In this document: positions 24,601 through 37,255 of the stretch, piece by piece
Layout of the letters: each line of letters begins with the position of its first letter
How positions within the stretch are numbered: the first letter of the stretch is position 1
Source of the DNA: Sabellastarte sp. h YS-2021
Taxonomy: Eukaryota > Annelida > Polychaeta > Sabellida > Sabellidae
Assembly (NCBI GenBank): GCA_964017235.1
Contig: OZ024929.1
Span: 163,417,609 to 163,481,608, forward strand
Reading direction: 5' to 3'
Length of the DNA stretch: 64,000 nucleotides
Notes under the pieces: model-generated
Told to the model about the DNA's origin: nothing
The model's input: the letters and a program-made list of their open reading frames with translations, nothing else
Databases searched by the model: none
Position numbers and translations under genes: made by a program

Positions 24601-24619
24601 AAACAAAGGCTGCAGCTGG

Positions 24620-25190
24620 CTTCATCACAGATTACAAAGGTCAAAGGTCAAACTTTGGGTATTGCATCCCGTTCAACAGCCAGGATCACAAAGGTCAAAG
24701 TCAGGATCTTATATTCCCCCTTAAACAGCCAGAGTCAAATTGGGACTCGCCCTCAGCATTGCCAAATGTGGAGATCGAACACACATAGAGGTGACACCTT
24801 GTGATTAGAAGCCACATGACAGTATTACAGTACTACAGAGGTTCAAAGTTGGTTTTATTTATTTGCGGTTTTACGTCGCTTTCAACACTGTACAGGTCAT
24901 ATCACGACGGGTAGTTGGAAGGGCAGAGGAAACCAGTACATACAGTTCGTCAGGGTTCTTTACTGTAAACTGCCGACCAACGGCAAGCAACTACTAGCTT
25001 TCCCACTTGAGCCCATCCCGGGAACCGAACTCCGGCCTCAGAGGTGGGAGGCGAGAGTGTTACCACTCTGTCACCGTGGCCCCAGGTTCAAAGTTGGGGT
25101 TTTGCATCCTGTTCAACAGCCAGGGTCATGTCAGCCTTACCACTTGTGGGAGTCGGAACCCACATAAAGGTGATACAGTACTTTTGTATG
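24620..25190 (+). repeat. Local tandem duplication, one unit split by a SINE
   Basis: Units share a (C)AAAGGTCAAA-like start, TTGCATCC(C/T)GTTCAACAGCCAG, and GTGG(A/G)G(A/T)TCG..ACACATA followed by AGGTGA: about 24627-24690, 24691-24826, then 24839-24852 continued at 25084-25185. The first unit contains AGGTCAAAGGTCA, an exact DR1 nuclear-receptor site. The SINE at 24853-25083 interrupts the last unit. Confidence 0.6.
24839..25097 (-). mobile_element. tRNA-derived SINE copy with 14-bp target-site duplication
   Basis: The body 24853-25083 is flanked by AGGTTCAAAGTTGG at 24839-24852 and 25084-25097. Read on minus, it starts GGGGCCACGGTGACAGAGTG (A-box region), then GGCCGGAGTTCGGTTCCCGG (B box at the right distance), and ends GCAAATAAATAAA. 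It is the better-preserved copy of the family seen at 128-374. Confidence 0.9.
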
Positions 25191-28100
25191 AGTTAGTGTT
25201 ATATGTGCATGAGTAACAATTGAATATTTTATGGTACAGGTACATCCCTTGATGTACAACCTAATTATAACCAACACATTAACCACCACGTAATGGAGGC
25301 ACACTGTAAAATGTATAAAACAAGACATCTGAAATCCACCACAGTATGTAACAAAAATAGATTTATATATTTATTCATAAAGAGGCAGAAATTCTCAGCA
25401 ATCTGTCATCAAATCGAATTAAATGACTGATAATAGTCACAAAGTCACAAGTTTGGTGAAGAATTTGCTATAACTCCAAGAAAAATCAGGGTTTTTCCTC
25501 AGCAATGAATTTCCAACACAGTGGTGATTTTTTAATGTTTTGCTACATCTGTGTAGCTTTCAGTGACAAGGTTAGAGAGACAGATTTTATGTTGTGATTT
25601 TTTATTCTTTTACCTCTGACACTGAGCATCTCTGTGTGGCTTGTCATACTGTCTGGAGGGAAAGAATTGAATTTATGGGTCCAAAAATGGAGATCTCTTC
25701 AGTCAGAATAGTGTGAAGAAAGGCATTTGGGGCAGGTATGTCCTTGAGACAACTAGCTATAAATCTCAGTCCCCTAATCATCTATAGAGAAAATGGCAAA
25801 CTTATCACCTTAAATCAATCAAACCAGAAGAAAAGTCTTTTATAAACATTTGTCATGGCTTTCTTCTCAATCAGAAGGTAATGACTTGATTGTGTAAAAC
25901 TATTTCAAAGGTGCTGCTTTGGTGAAACTTTTTTGATAATGGCCGATTCACACTGGAACCAATCTGAATATACGGATTCATTGGACTATTCTCATTGCAC
26001 TGAATCTTGATATTGGTACACAAATTCTTTCAAGATTGACAAATACACAAGCTTTATTTTTCTAATTTCCACCCAAATTTTTGAAATTAACACTTTATAT
26101 TTACTATAAAGTTAATATGTAGTAGTTCAAAGTGAACTAGAAACCATCTGATTAGCTTTGTGAATCTTTCTATGCAAGGTGAATCCTGTTATTAATAATT
26201 TACCAGTTGCAATTGGTGGGAAGACTGGTCAGTGGTGTTAGACAATGGGGATTAAGTTGGTGTCTTCAGGTGTTTGGACTGGTGTGACCAGTGACATTAA
26301 CGAATGCAAGAAAATAGTTTTGGTCAGCAATGTACCCCTTTTTCACAATTAATTTGTTTCAGTATGAATGAAAAATATTAAAAATACAGACAAAATAAAA
26401 TTACATGTTTCACAAATATTTGAACTATTTTATGCATGTATGGAGCTCATGACACAAGCATGTAACAGTATAATCTAGGTCACAGGAATCCCTTTATCAA
26501 TTGCACAATGCATAGGTGTATTTGTGTGAAACAGCATTATTTCTTATTTTATTGAAAAAATTCATGAAAATTTGGGGTTTTTTTGTCTATTTTTATAGGG
26601 AGAATTATTTCTTTCTGTTGGTGCAAATAGCTGTGAAAAACCGAGCATTTTTTCATGACCAATGAAACATTTTGGGATCTTTCTATTGCTGTATTGAAAT
26701 CCCCCTAACAGAATGATCTATAAATAGAGCAAGGTAACCATAGCTGTTTGAGAAGCATTAGCCTCTATTGCTGGCAAAGTGTGGAGGTCGGTGGCTTTTA
26801 AACATGGCATGTGGAAGAAATTGCTGTTATTATATTGTCATCATGCTAACACCCATTCAAGGCAAAAGCCTCCTGTCCCCTCTAACTCCCAGAATGGATT
26901 TAGCTCTGGGTTTTTTGGCCGACTCAATTTAGTTTGTGTTGCATTGTGAGGCAGATATTGGGGCTAAGCTGTATTCTAGCCTCTTTCCCAAAACAAGGAC
27001 AGCTCATTATTTTTGTCAATAATTACAAATATTAGCTTGATTTTCCAATCACCTCGGCAATCACCTCTGGCACCATATTGTGTCATCTCAAGGCAGAAAC
27101 GTCTATAAAAGTATCCGATATCAAGGAACTAATGATTTGTGATGATTTTTATATAGATTACTTTCTGTTTAAAACGTCCACACAAACAGTCTATTCATAC
27201 ACATTATCACCATATATCTCTATTTAGGATGAATATTAACTGGCCATAATTCACACAATGAATGGCAAATATTGATACAATTTGATTTACACAAAAAGAC
27301 TTTTAGAAATCTGCTCATTAAAACCTTGATGGCATGGAAGCAAACCATCAATTTTCCAAACAATTTAGCCCACTTACATGACAATGATCAGTTTGCATCT
27401 GTAAAGACTGGATAAAAATAGATTCATATCAAACAGGGTGTCTTGTAAGGAAGTGAAGCCAAGCTTTCTGTATTATTGATATTAAATTATACAAAAAAAA
27501 CCTTGCTTGAAAAATAATTGAATTCTACTGCTCTTTCACCCTTCTGAAACACTCCCGAATGCTAAAGAATAATTTCTTAAGGTTAAGTGGCACTACGGTC
27601 TCCGGTCTCTACTGTAGTGGAGGCAGTTCTGTTATGGTGACTGGTCGTAAATCTGACCCCTGATTGGAAAAGAATAAAACCATTCACGATCTGAGGTGGA
27701 ATTCTCCATAGATTTCTGATAGCTTTCAGAGCAATGTTATCATTTGTTCTGGAAATCTTCCATTCATTCCCAAAAATGTTGTGATTCTTCCCTGATCCTT
27801 CCAGTTAGTTCCCAGAAACATTCCAATTGGCTCCCGATTCATCCCAAATGGGTTACAATCTTATAATGCCCTATACAATCACTAGGATCAACTTAATGTA
27901 GAAAAAATACCTTTACAAATGTTAAAATAGCTTTAAGATAGGTTTGCCAGTGAATCCCTAAGTTAAAGATCTAATAATGATCAATAACTGTTTGCGATAA
28001 TTTCAGTCTGTTTGAAATAATCAGGAACACACACGACTCACTTTTAAACACTCCTGAATGTTCCCAGTCCAAAACCATCAGTCGTGAGTTGGTCCCGAAC

Positions 28101-29274
28101 ATTGCTATCCTGGTTTACAAACTTTCCAGAAGATCAACTTTCTGGACGGACAATTTACAGGGTGGCAAACCTGTGCGAGAGGACGGCTTAGTGGAATAGC
28201 CCACTTAGACATCTGTCTCCCATTCAGTTTGTGATGGTAAGGAATGACATTATAACTATTCCTGAAGTGATACTGATATGTTCCCCAGTAATTCCTTGCA
28301 ATCGGGTGCAGATTTATATCTAATTCAGGGTTGAAAGCCACATAGAATTGCCATGAACAGCACTTTACAGTGTTGGACCGATAACAATCGACTAAACAAC
28401 ATTCCTAAACGATAAAGGAACCAAAGAGAAATCCAGCTGAATCACAGAATTCAGGAACCCACAACCATTACATGTAACCGACAATTTTCAGAATATGGAA
28501 GAATCACCCTCACCATTGCTCATCTCTCCCCTCCACCACTGACCCCCCACACCGCACCACCCCATCACTGAAGGTATACAATTTTTCCTGACCTAGTTCA
28601 GAGTTCAGTGCAAACATCCAAGACCCTCAGAGCTCTATTCAGCCAAGTGAAATAGGGGTATTTAGGCAAGTTATGGCTCAATACAAAAAGTTTGCTAAAT
28701 TATCAGAAAGAATTATGCAGTTTGTGTTGAATAACTGGTGCACTGTTTTGCTATACATAACAAATATACTATGGACAATCCTTCATCAGTAAATCAACGG
28801 CTTTTTGCCCCATTTTGAAATGCTAACAAGTGTTTCTGTATATCCAAAGGCTATTTGTCACTGGTGACAGACTATTAGTCATTGCCCGTTTTTTTCACTT
28901 CAGCAGGGAAAGCATATCTTGAGAATAATTTTTTTCTGTATTTCCCTCATTATTTATTTAATAAATGTTCCAAATAAGGAGAATGTACAATAAATTATTG
29001 TTTAGTCACACCAACAATTCACCTATTTGAGAATAAGGACATTGCATATTGCTGATCATGAAGTGCCTATAATGAATTGTAGACTTAGTCCTAACTTCTG
29101 CTAGTCCCTCCATACAGCTGACACTTTCTAGTTGCACAGAGCCAGTGTAAATAATGATGTACTCATACACGTAGCATTTGGTGACCATTAAATGGAAATT
29201 AGGTGAATCACCATTTTGGCTTCAAAATATTATTTTGAAAATTCTCAAAACTGTGAATGATATGTTAGTAGGAC
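25191..29274. other. Unique sequence, no gene recognised
   Basis: About 4 kb with no repeats, termini or convincing exons. The segment 26720-27110 is less AT-biased and complex, with homeodomain-like words (CAATAATTACAAATATTA). It could be a regulatory element, but only cross-species conservation would show that. Confidence 0.45.
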
Positions 29275-29701
29275 TACCGTATTTATTCGTATAAACGCCC
29301 CGGGGGCGATGCATTTTTCAAAATTGGGGTGACTATTACCTATAAAAAAAAATCATCTCTCGAGTCCAGTGGTAATGGGCGATAATGAACCCTTACAGCC
29401 TTGATCTCGCTTGCCAGCATGTATAATGGCGAGAGAGCTTAAAATATTGGAAACAAACCTTAAATTTGAAGAAATTATTAAGTTTATCTCGTATTTTTGC
29501 AGATTTCATGGCGTTTGTGATCATAATTGCTTTGTCTTGTTATGACTTTCTTTATTTCTCGTAAGCGGTATTAGATTGGGGAGGTACTAAAACGCATCTT
29601 TTTTTGGAATCCCGGAATCGCAAAGGTGCTGGCTGTTGAGAGAGATGTAAAAGCCCGAAATATGAACTTTGCAGGGGGCGTTAATATGGATAAATACGGT
29701 A
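29275..29701. mobile_element. MITE with TA target duplication and 25-bp inverted repeats
   Basis: The element is 29277-29699, flanked by TA on each side (29275-29276, 29700-29701). The ends start CCGTATTTATTCGTATAAAC and, reverse-complemented from the right, CCGTATTTATCCATATTAAC. Both continue GCCCC, giving 22 of 25 matching. The TA target suggests mobilisation by a Tc1/mariner-type transposase. The interior is non-coding. Confidence 0.8.
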
Positions 29702-31197
29702 TGTGTCATTGAATATTTTTCTGTGGTGTTATGAATTACCATAATTGCATTGTTAATGTAATGTTTTTGATGTTCACTAATACCCTACTGTTATTCATCT
29801 ATGGCTGTTATCCAGGGTAGTTCACAAAGCTACAGAAATACTGAAAGTCTTGTAGTCTCACCTAAAAATGTCCTCCCAGAAAGAGTGTCAAGATGAGAAG
29901 AACTCAATTTAGAAGATCACAGTAGATATTTTTAATGAAAATGCCAATTAGGATTAAGTGGAGTCTGAGTATCTGGAAATTTATTAGTCTGACCATTTTA
30001 TTCACTTCTATCCATTTTGTGATGTTCAGAAAACAGTTTGAGTTTCACCTTTTTCACTTTATATGTAGAGTTTGAAATAATAAAAACACTTTTTCAAAGA
30101 AATAACTACAGTTAGAGGTTACCTCCATAATATTAACTCTTTATCTTCTTCAGCCTGACCAAATAGTGGAGGATGAAAGATGCAAACATGGTTATCCAAA
30201 GGTGTAGTCTCCGCAACAGCATTGGAATTGAACCCAATTTGTGAGATGTAAAATCCAGCATCCGCCCATTCAGACACTGAGACCAAAAGGTAATACAATA
30301 TCCAAAAAATTGAATTGCTTAATAATGGGACTTGATAGCATTTTAAGAAAATACTTGATGCAATGTTCTAGACCCACTTCTGTCACTTCTGTAGTGTTGT
30401 TAACTTAATATCGGCCACATTCAGTTTGGTTGTGGTAGTGATGACAAAAAACTGCTTTGTGCTGGGAAAATATGTAGCTTTATGGGGACTTTTTTAATGA
30501 AAATAATTGAAAAAGTGTAAATTTGGTTACATATCTCCCATTTTAACTAGTTTAGGTTAAAAAATGCAATTTATTGAATGTATAATATATTGCAGACATT
30601 CCCCATTGCAAGTAAAGGCTCATGAAAGCATGAACTGTGTTTTCACCATACCACTGACCATCTAATGAATTGGAAGTAGTTCTTTTTAATGTACCTGAAA
30701 ACAGTTCTGAAAACTGATTTTGATTTTCCTAAAAAGTGATCACACCACTATTCTTCTGCAAAATGTTTATTTCACAAGTGCATTTTCCGATGTTCTAGCC
30801 TTTCTTTATGTCCTTGATACAGGGTCTTGTTATCTTAACAGTGAGAGTGATGGATGGAAAAATGAATTATCCTGAAGTTGTGATATGTGATAAAGCCTTG
30901 ATCATGTTACATTTGGCTGATGATATTAATCCAAGAATATATCCACCATTGATATAAACCCAATTTTGTATTCAAGGACAAGACCATGTATGTTGCATAT
31001 ACAGAAGAACCAGTGTTCTTAACATGCTGGTATTTCGTTTGGAGAATAGAAGGTCCCAAATTTTCGGAAATGTGACCCTGATGAAGGTCTGCGCTCTGTG
31101 AGTGCTTTCCAGATTTCCAATGGATTTTGAAAATTATTTTACCTAGAGTAAGAAATATCATCTATATTATATATGAAAGGGTGTTGGGAGAATTTTT
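29702..31197. other. Mostly unique sequence with a possible SINE remnant
   Basis: On minus, near 30280-30170, TGGTCTCAGTG is followed at tRNA-like distance by GGGTTCAATTCC, resembling A and B boxes. It is not the same family as the other SINEs, and no target duplication was found. The rest is unremarkable. Confidence 0.35.
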
Positions 31198-31689
31198 GGA
31201 TCTAATGTTCTCCATAATAAGACTTGAGGAAGGTTACATTTATTGCTTAATTAAGCATTCTTACATCTTATGTTCACTCTAACAAGCCTTGAGAAAGTTC
31301 ATATGAAATGCTGTATATTATTAAGCGTCCCGCAAGGGACGCTTGTTTGTGTATGGGAGACCTTCAGGCTCCGCCAGCTCCGGCGGCTCCGCATTTTGTT
31401 TTCCTTATAACTCTGTAACCGTTAGGCGGATTCTTTTCAAATTTGGCAGGTTTAGGCAGTAGCCTTGGGGAATTTTTTTGAATATGCTGCAGTGACATTT
31501 CAACCAATCAGAGAGGTCACATGACCAAAAATGTCTTTTTTCGATGGGGAAGCTTGTCCAGATGATAACTTGAAAGGAATTTTATCAATTCACCTGAAAC
31601 TTGGCAAATACATTCATTCTATTAAAATCTGGAAATCATTAGATTTTGGCATTGATTGGTCAAGAAATGGCCGAGTAATTAATGATTAA

Positions 31690-33160
31690 TTAATCATTAC
31701 GAATTTTCCAAATAAGGAAAACACAAAAATGCTTATATCTCGAAAACCGTGCTAGATAGAGCGATTTCGACGAAATTTTGGACCCGCAGGGTATCTCTGC
31801 AGAGTAGTTTTCCCAATTTTCAAAAAATTTTTGTCTCGCCCAAAATGGCGGCCATTTTGAATTTTCGAAATTTTCGCAAAAATTGCAAAACACAAAAATG
31901 CTTATATCTCAAAAACCGTGCTAGATAGAGCAATTTTGACGAAATTTTTGACCCACAGGATATCTCTGCGGAGTAGTTTTCCCAATTTTCAAAAAATTTT
32001 TGTCTCGCCAAAAATGGCGGCCATTTTGAATTTTCGAAATTTTCGCAAAAATTGCAAAACACAAAAATGCTTATATCTCGAAAACCATGCTAGATAGAGC
32101 GATTTCGACGAAATTTTTGACCCACAGGGTATCTCTGCAGAGTAGTTATCCCAATTTTGAAAAAATTTTTGTCTCGCCAAAAATGGCGGCCATTTTGAAT
32201 TTTCGAATTTTTCGCAAAATTGCAAAACACAAAAATGCTTATATCTCGAAAACCGTACTAGATAGAGCAATTTCGACGAAATTTTTGAACCGCAGGATAT
32301 CTCTGCGGAGTAGTTTTCCCAATTTTCAAAAAATTTTCATCTCGCCAAAAATGGCGGCCATTTTGAATTTTCAAAATTTTCGCAAAAATTGCAAAACACG
32401 AAAATGCTTATATCTTGAAAACCGTGCTAGATAGAGCGATTTCGACGAAATTTTTTTACCCACAGGGTATCTCTGCAGAGTAGTTATCCCAATTTTGAAA
32501 AAATTTTTGTCTCGCCAAAAATGGCAGCCATTTTGAATTTTCGAATTTTTCGCAAAAATTGCAAAACATAAAAATGTTTATATCTCGAAAACCCTGCTAG
32601 ATAGAGCGATTTCGACGAAATTTTTGACCCACAGGGTATATCTGCAGAGTAGCCATGCCAATTTTCAAAAAAATTTTGTCTCGCCAAAAATGGCGGCCAT
32701 TTTGAATTTTCAAATTTTTCGCAAAAATTGTAAAACATAAAAATGCTTATATCTCGAAAACCCTGCTAGATAGAGCGATTTCGACGAAATTTTTGATCCG
32801 CAGGGTATCTCTGCAGAGTAGCCATGCCAATTTTCAAAAAAAAAATTCTCGCAAAAAATGGCGGCCATTTTGAATTTTCGAGTTTTTCGCAAAATTGCAA
32901 AACATAAAAATGCTTATATCTCAAAAACCGTGCTAGATAGAGCGATTTCGACGAAATTTTTGACCCACAGGGTATCTCTGCAGAGTAGCCATGCCAATTT
33001 TCAAAAAAATATTGTCTTGCCAAAAATGGCGACCATTTTGAATTTTCAAATTTTTGCGCAAAAATTGCAAAACACAAAAATGCTGATATTTCGAAAACCG
33101 TGCTACATAGAGCGATTTCGACAAAATTTTTGATCTTCAGGGTATCTCTGCAGAGCAGCT
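31690..33160 (+). repeat. Tandem array of 169-bp units
   Basis: The landmark GCTTATATCTCGAAAACCGT recurs at 31731, 31900, 32069, 32237, 32406, 32576, 32745, 32912 and 33082 (last ones slightly changed), so the period is 168-170 bp. Each unit also has GATTTCGACGAAATTTTTGA, GGGTATCTCTGCAGAGTAG and AAAATGGCGGCCATTTTGAA. Long open frames in both directions here (VLDRAISTKFLTHRVSLQSS on plus, FRKFKMAAIF on minus) are by-products of the repeat. Confidence 0.9.
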
Positions 33161-33168
33161 ATCCCAAA

Positions 33169-36100
33169 GAGCTTTCACTTGGTGAAGTTTCAGACCCATA
33201 GCTAATTGCTCACCTACTCAAAATGAGTAAATGCGAATTACCTCTAAAAGTATTGCAGATAGCCAATTTTTCTCAAATAAATCATTCACCTACTTTTGGG
33301 AGAGCTTTCACTTGGTGAAGTTTCAGACCCATAGCTAATTACTCACCTACTCAAAATGAGTAAATGCGAATTATCTCTTAAAAGTATTGCAGATAGCCAA
33401 TTTTTCCCAAATAACTCATTCACCTACTTTTGCAAGAGCTTTCACATGGTGAAGTTTCAGACCCATAGCTAATTCTCACCTACTCAAAATGAGTAAATGC
33501 GAATTATCTGTAAAAGTATTGCAGATAGCCAATTTTTCTCAAATAACTCATTCACCTACTTTTGGGAGAGCTTTCACATGGTGAAGTTTCACACCCATAG
33601 CTAATTATTTACCTACTCAAAATGAGTAAATGCTAATTATCTCTAAAAGTATTGCAGATAGCCAATTTTTCTCAAATAAATCATTCACCTACTTTTGGGA
33701 GAGCTTTCACTTGGTGAAGTTTCAGACCCATAGCTAATTACTCACCTACTCAAAATGAGTAAATGCTAATTATCTCTAAAAGTATTGCAGATAGCCAATT
33801 TTTCTCAAATAAATCATTCACCTACTTTTGGGAGAGCTTTCACTTGGTGAAGTTTCAGACCCATAGCTAATTACTCACCTACTCAAAATGAGTAAATGCG
33901 AATTATCTCTAAAAGTATTGCAGATAGCCAATTTTTCTCAAATAAATCATTCACCTACTTTTGGGAGAGCTTTCACTTGGTGAAGTTCCAGACCCATAGC
34001 TAATTACTCACCTACTCAAAATGAGTAAATGCGAATTATCTCTAAAAGTATTGCAGATAGCCAATTTTTCTCAAATAAATCATTCACCTACTTTTGGGAG
34101 AGCTTTCACTTGGTGAAGTTCCAGACCCATAGCTAATTACTCACCTACTCAAAATGAGTAAATGCGAATTATCTCTAAAAGTATTGCAGATAGCCAATTT
34201 TTCTCAAATAAATCATTCACCTACTTTTGGGAGAGCTTTCACATGGTGAAGTTTCAGACCCATAGCTAATTACTCACCTACTCAAAATGAGTAAATGCGA
34301 ATTATCTCTAAAAGTATTGCAGATAGCCAATTTTTCTCAAATAACTCATTCACCTACTTTTGGGAGAGCCTTCACATGGTGAAGTTTCACACCCATAGCT
34401 AATTATTTACCTACTCAAAATGAGTAAATGCTAATTATCTCTAAAAGTATTGCAGATAGCCAATTTTTCTCAAATAAATCATTCACCTACTTTTGGGAGA
34501 GCTTTCACTTGGTGAAGTTTCAGACCCATAGCTAATTACTCACCTACTCAAAATGAGTAAATGCTAATTATCTCTAAAAGTATTGCAGATAGCCAATTTT
34601 TCTCAAATAAATCATTCACCTACTTTTGGGAGAGCTTTCACTTGGTGAAGTTCCAGACCCATAGCTAATTACTCACCTACTCAAAATGAGTAAATGCGAA
34701 TTATCTCTAAAAGTATTGCAGATAGCCAATTTTTCTCAAATAAATCATTCACCTACTTTTGGGAGAGCTTTCACTTGGTGAAGTTCCAGACCCATAGCTA
34801 ATTACTCACCTACTCAAAATGAGTAAATGCGAATTATCTCTAAAAGTATTGCAGATAGCCAATTTTTCTCAAATAAATCATTCACCTACTTTTGGGAGAG
34901 CTTTCACATGGTGAAGTTTCAGACCCATAGCTAATTACTCACCTACTCAAAATGAGTAAATGCGAATTATCTCTAAAAGTATTGCAGATAGCCAATTTTT
35001 CTCAAATAACTCATTCACCTACTTTTGGGAGAGCCTTCACATGGTGAAGTTTCACACCCATAGCTAATTATTTACCTACTCAAAATGAGTAAATGCTAAT
35101 TATCTCTAAAAGTATTGCAGATAGCCAATTTTTCTCAAATAAATCATTCACCTACTTTTGGGAGAGCTTTCACTTGGTGAAGTTTCAGACCCATAGCTAA
35201 TTATTCACCTACTCAAAATGAGTAAATGTGAATTATCTCTAAAAGTATTGCAGATAGCCAATTTTTCTCAAATAACTCATTCACCTACTTTTGGGAGAGC
35301 TTTCACTCTGTGGAGTTTCAGACCCATAGCTATTTATTCACCTACTCAAAATGAGTAAATGCTAATTATCTCTAAAAGTATTGCGGCTACCCAATTTTTA
35401 TCAAATACTCATTCATCTACTTGTGGGAGAGCTTTCACATGGTGAAGTTTCAGACCCATAGCTAATTACTCACCTACTCAAAATGAGTAAATGCGAATTA
35501 TCTCTAAAAGTATTGCAGATAGCCAATTTTTCTCAAATAAATCATTCACCTACTTTTGGGAGAGCTTTCACATGGTGAAGTTTCAGACCCATAGCTAATT
35601 ACTCACCTACTCAAAATGAGTAAATGCGAATTATCTCTAAAAGTATTGCAGATAGCCAATTTTCTCAACTCATTCACCTACTTTTGGCAGAGCTTTCACT
35701 TGGTGAAGTTTCAGACCCATAGCTAATTATTCACCTACTCAAAATGAGTAAATGTGAATTATCTCTAAAAGTATTGCAGATAGCCAATTTTTCTCAAATA
35801 ACTCATTCACCTACTTTTGGGAGAGCTTTCACTCTGTGGAGTTTCAGACCCATAGCTATTTATTCACCTACTCAAAATGAGTAAATGCTAATTATCTCTA
35901 AAAGTATTGCGGATACCCAATTTTTATCAAATACTCATTCATCTACTTGTGGGAGAGCTTTCACATGGTGAAGTTTCAGACCCATAGCTAATTACTCACC
36001 TACTCAAAATGAGTAAATGCGAATTATCTCTAAAAGTATTGCAGATAGCCAATTTTTCTCAAATAAATCATTCACCTACTTTTGGGAGAGCTTTCACATG

Positions 36101-36620
36101 GTGAAGTTTCAGACCCATAGCTAATTACTCACCTACTCAAAATGAGTAAATGCGAATTATCTCTAAAAGTATTGCAGATAGCCAATTTTCTCAACTCATT
36201 CACCTACTTTTGGCAGAGCTTTCACTTGGTGAAGTTTCAGACCCATAGCTAATTATTCACCTACTCAAAATGAGTAAATGTGAATTATCTCTAAAAGTAT
36301 TGCAGATAGCCAATTTTTCTCAAATAACTCATTCACCTACTTTTGGGAGAGCTTTCACTCTGTGGAGTTTCAGACCCATAGCTATTTATTCACCTACTCA
36401 AAATGAGTAAATGCTAATTATCTCTAAAAGTATTGCGGATACCCAATTTTTATCAAATACTCATTCATCTACTTGTGGGAGAGCTTTCACATGGTGAAGT
36501 TTCAGACCCATAGCTAATTACTCACCTACTCAAAATGAGTAAATGCGAATTATCTCTTAATAGTATTGCAGATAGCCAATTTTTCTCAAATAACTCATTC
36601 ACCTACTTTTGGAAGAACTT
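33169..36620 (+). repeat. 133-bp satellite array, about 26 copies, higher-order
   Basis: The unit begins GAGCTTTCACTTGGTGAAGT and includes CATAGCTAATTACTCACCTA, CTCAAAATGAGTAAATG and AAAGTATTGCAGATAGCCAA. Starts at 33169, 33302, 33436, 33568 and so on give 132-134 bp. Variants recur in order: the type with TTCACACCC..TTATTTACC comes back at about 33568, 34365 and 35031 (6 then 5 units), and the CTCTGTGGAG type at 35296, 35822 and 36348 (4 units, 526 bp). Such higher-order repeats show recent unequal exchange or rolling amplification of blocks. The palindromic core CTCAAAATGAGTAAA is in every unit. Confidence 0.95.
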
Positions 36621-37038
36621 TCACACACGAAAAATGAAAAATTGTGAATATCTCGGAAAAGCTATTTCTTCTGCTTTAATGCTCGGCAGGAGATACACAC
36701 CGCGGCAGTGGTCTTGACAAAACCGTGCTATTTGGAGCGAACTCAACAAAATTTTTGACCTGCTGGGTATCTCTGCAGAGTAGCCATGCCAATTTTCAAA
36801 ATATTTTTGTCTCGCCAAATATAGCGGACATTTTGAATTTTTTAATTTTTTGCAAAACACAAAAATGCTTATATCTTGAAAACCGTGCTAGATAGAGCAG
36901 ACTGCGCTGACTTTGGTTGCCACAACAGTATAAGGCTAGAACCGAAGCATTTTCTTAATACTTTAGCACCCACCTTTATATCCTTTTTGGGATGCTTTGT
37001 TTTTGCATTATCTTTTTTTTTTGCGAGCGATCCTCTAG
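36621..37038 (+). repeat. Resumed 169-bp units and 3' end of element A
   Basis: From 36621 the sequence returns to the 169-bp family after the satellite: AACCGTGCTATTTGGAGCGA near 36721, GGGTATCTCTGCAGAGTAGC near 36765, then GCTTATATCTTGAAAACCGT at 36868. So the satellite sits inside the 169-bp array. The last 20 bases are the putative Helitron 3' end with CTAG at 37035-37038. Confidence 0.7.
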
Positions 37039-37255
37039 TTTAAATCTAATATTCACCATAACAAGCCTTAGCAGTTATTGAATTCCTGTCTGTGTTGATC
37101 CTTATTACAAGCCTTGAGAAAGGTTACATTAATTGTTGTTGAATTCCTAGCTACATATTGATCATTATAACAAGCCTTGAGAAAGGTTACATTTATTGCT
37201 GTTGAATTCCGGGCTACATATTGATGATCACAATAAGCCTTTAGAAAGGTTATGG

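Larger units (their letters stand above)
31321..37038 (+). mobile_element. Helitron-like non-autonomous element A with nested satellite arrays
   Basis: The 5' end TTAAGCG follows an A and forms a perfect hairpin, stem AAGCGTCCC (31323-31331), loop GCAA, stem GGGACGCTT. A unique head of about 350 bp follows, containing CACATGACCAAAAA. Next are nine units of about 169 bp, about 26 copies of a 133-bp satellite, and one and a half more 169-bp units. The tail has GGGATGCTTTGTTTTTGCA, a diverged copy of the 5' stem, then GCGAGCGATCCTCTAG ending at 37038, followed by T. An end in CTAG next to T, insertion between A and T, and lack of target duplication are Helitron traits. Short subterminal inverted repeats fit the Helentron/HINE group. 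It encodes no protein. Confidence 0.75.
31198..37255 (+). repeat. About 62-bp minisatellite interrupted by a Helitron-like insertion
   Basis: Units containing AACAAGCCTTGAGAAAGGTT and ACATTTATTGCTGTTGAATT occur at 31198-31320 (two) and 37045-37255 (about four, phases 37060, 37107, 37169, 37230). The 5.7 kb element at 31321-37038 splits one unit between TATTA and TTTAAATC. The feature marks the outer limits; the repeat itself is only the two flanking segments. Confidence 0.75.

Noticed and set aside
24853-25083. Functional tRNA gene
   Set aside because: A and B boxes are present, but the sequence continues into a SINE body with an A-rich tail and target duplication and has no intact cloverleaf.
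31690-33133. Series of 60-115 codon frames on both strands
   Set aside because: They repeat with the 169-bp unit and are open on both strands, as expected of a satellite lacking stops.
33169-36620. CRISPR array
   Set aside because: Units are 133 bp and contiguous, with no unique spacers, and the DNA is eukaryotic; it is a satellite.
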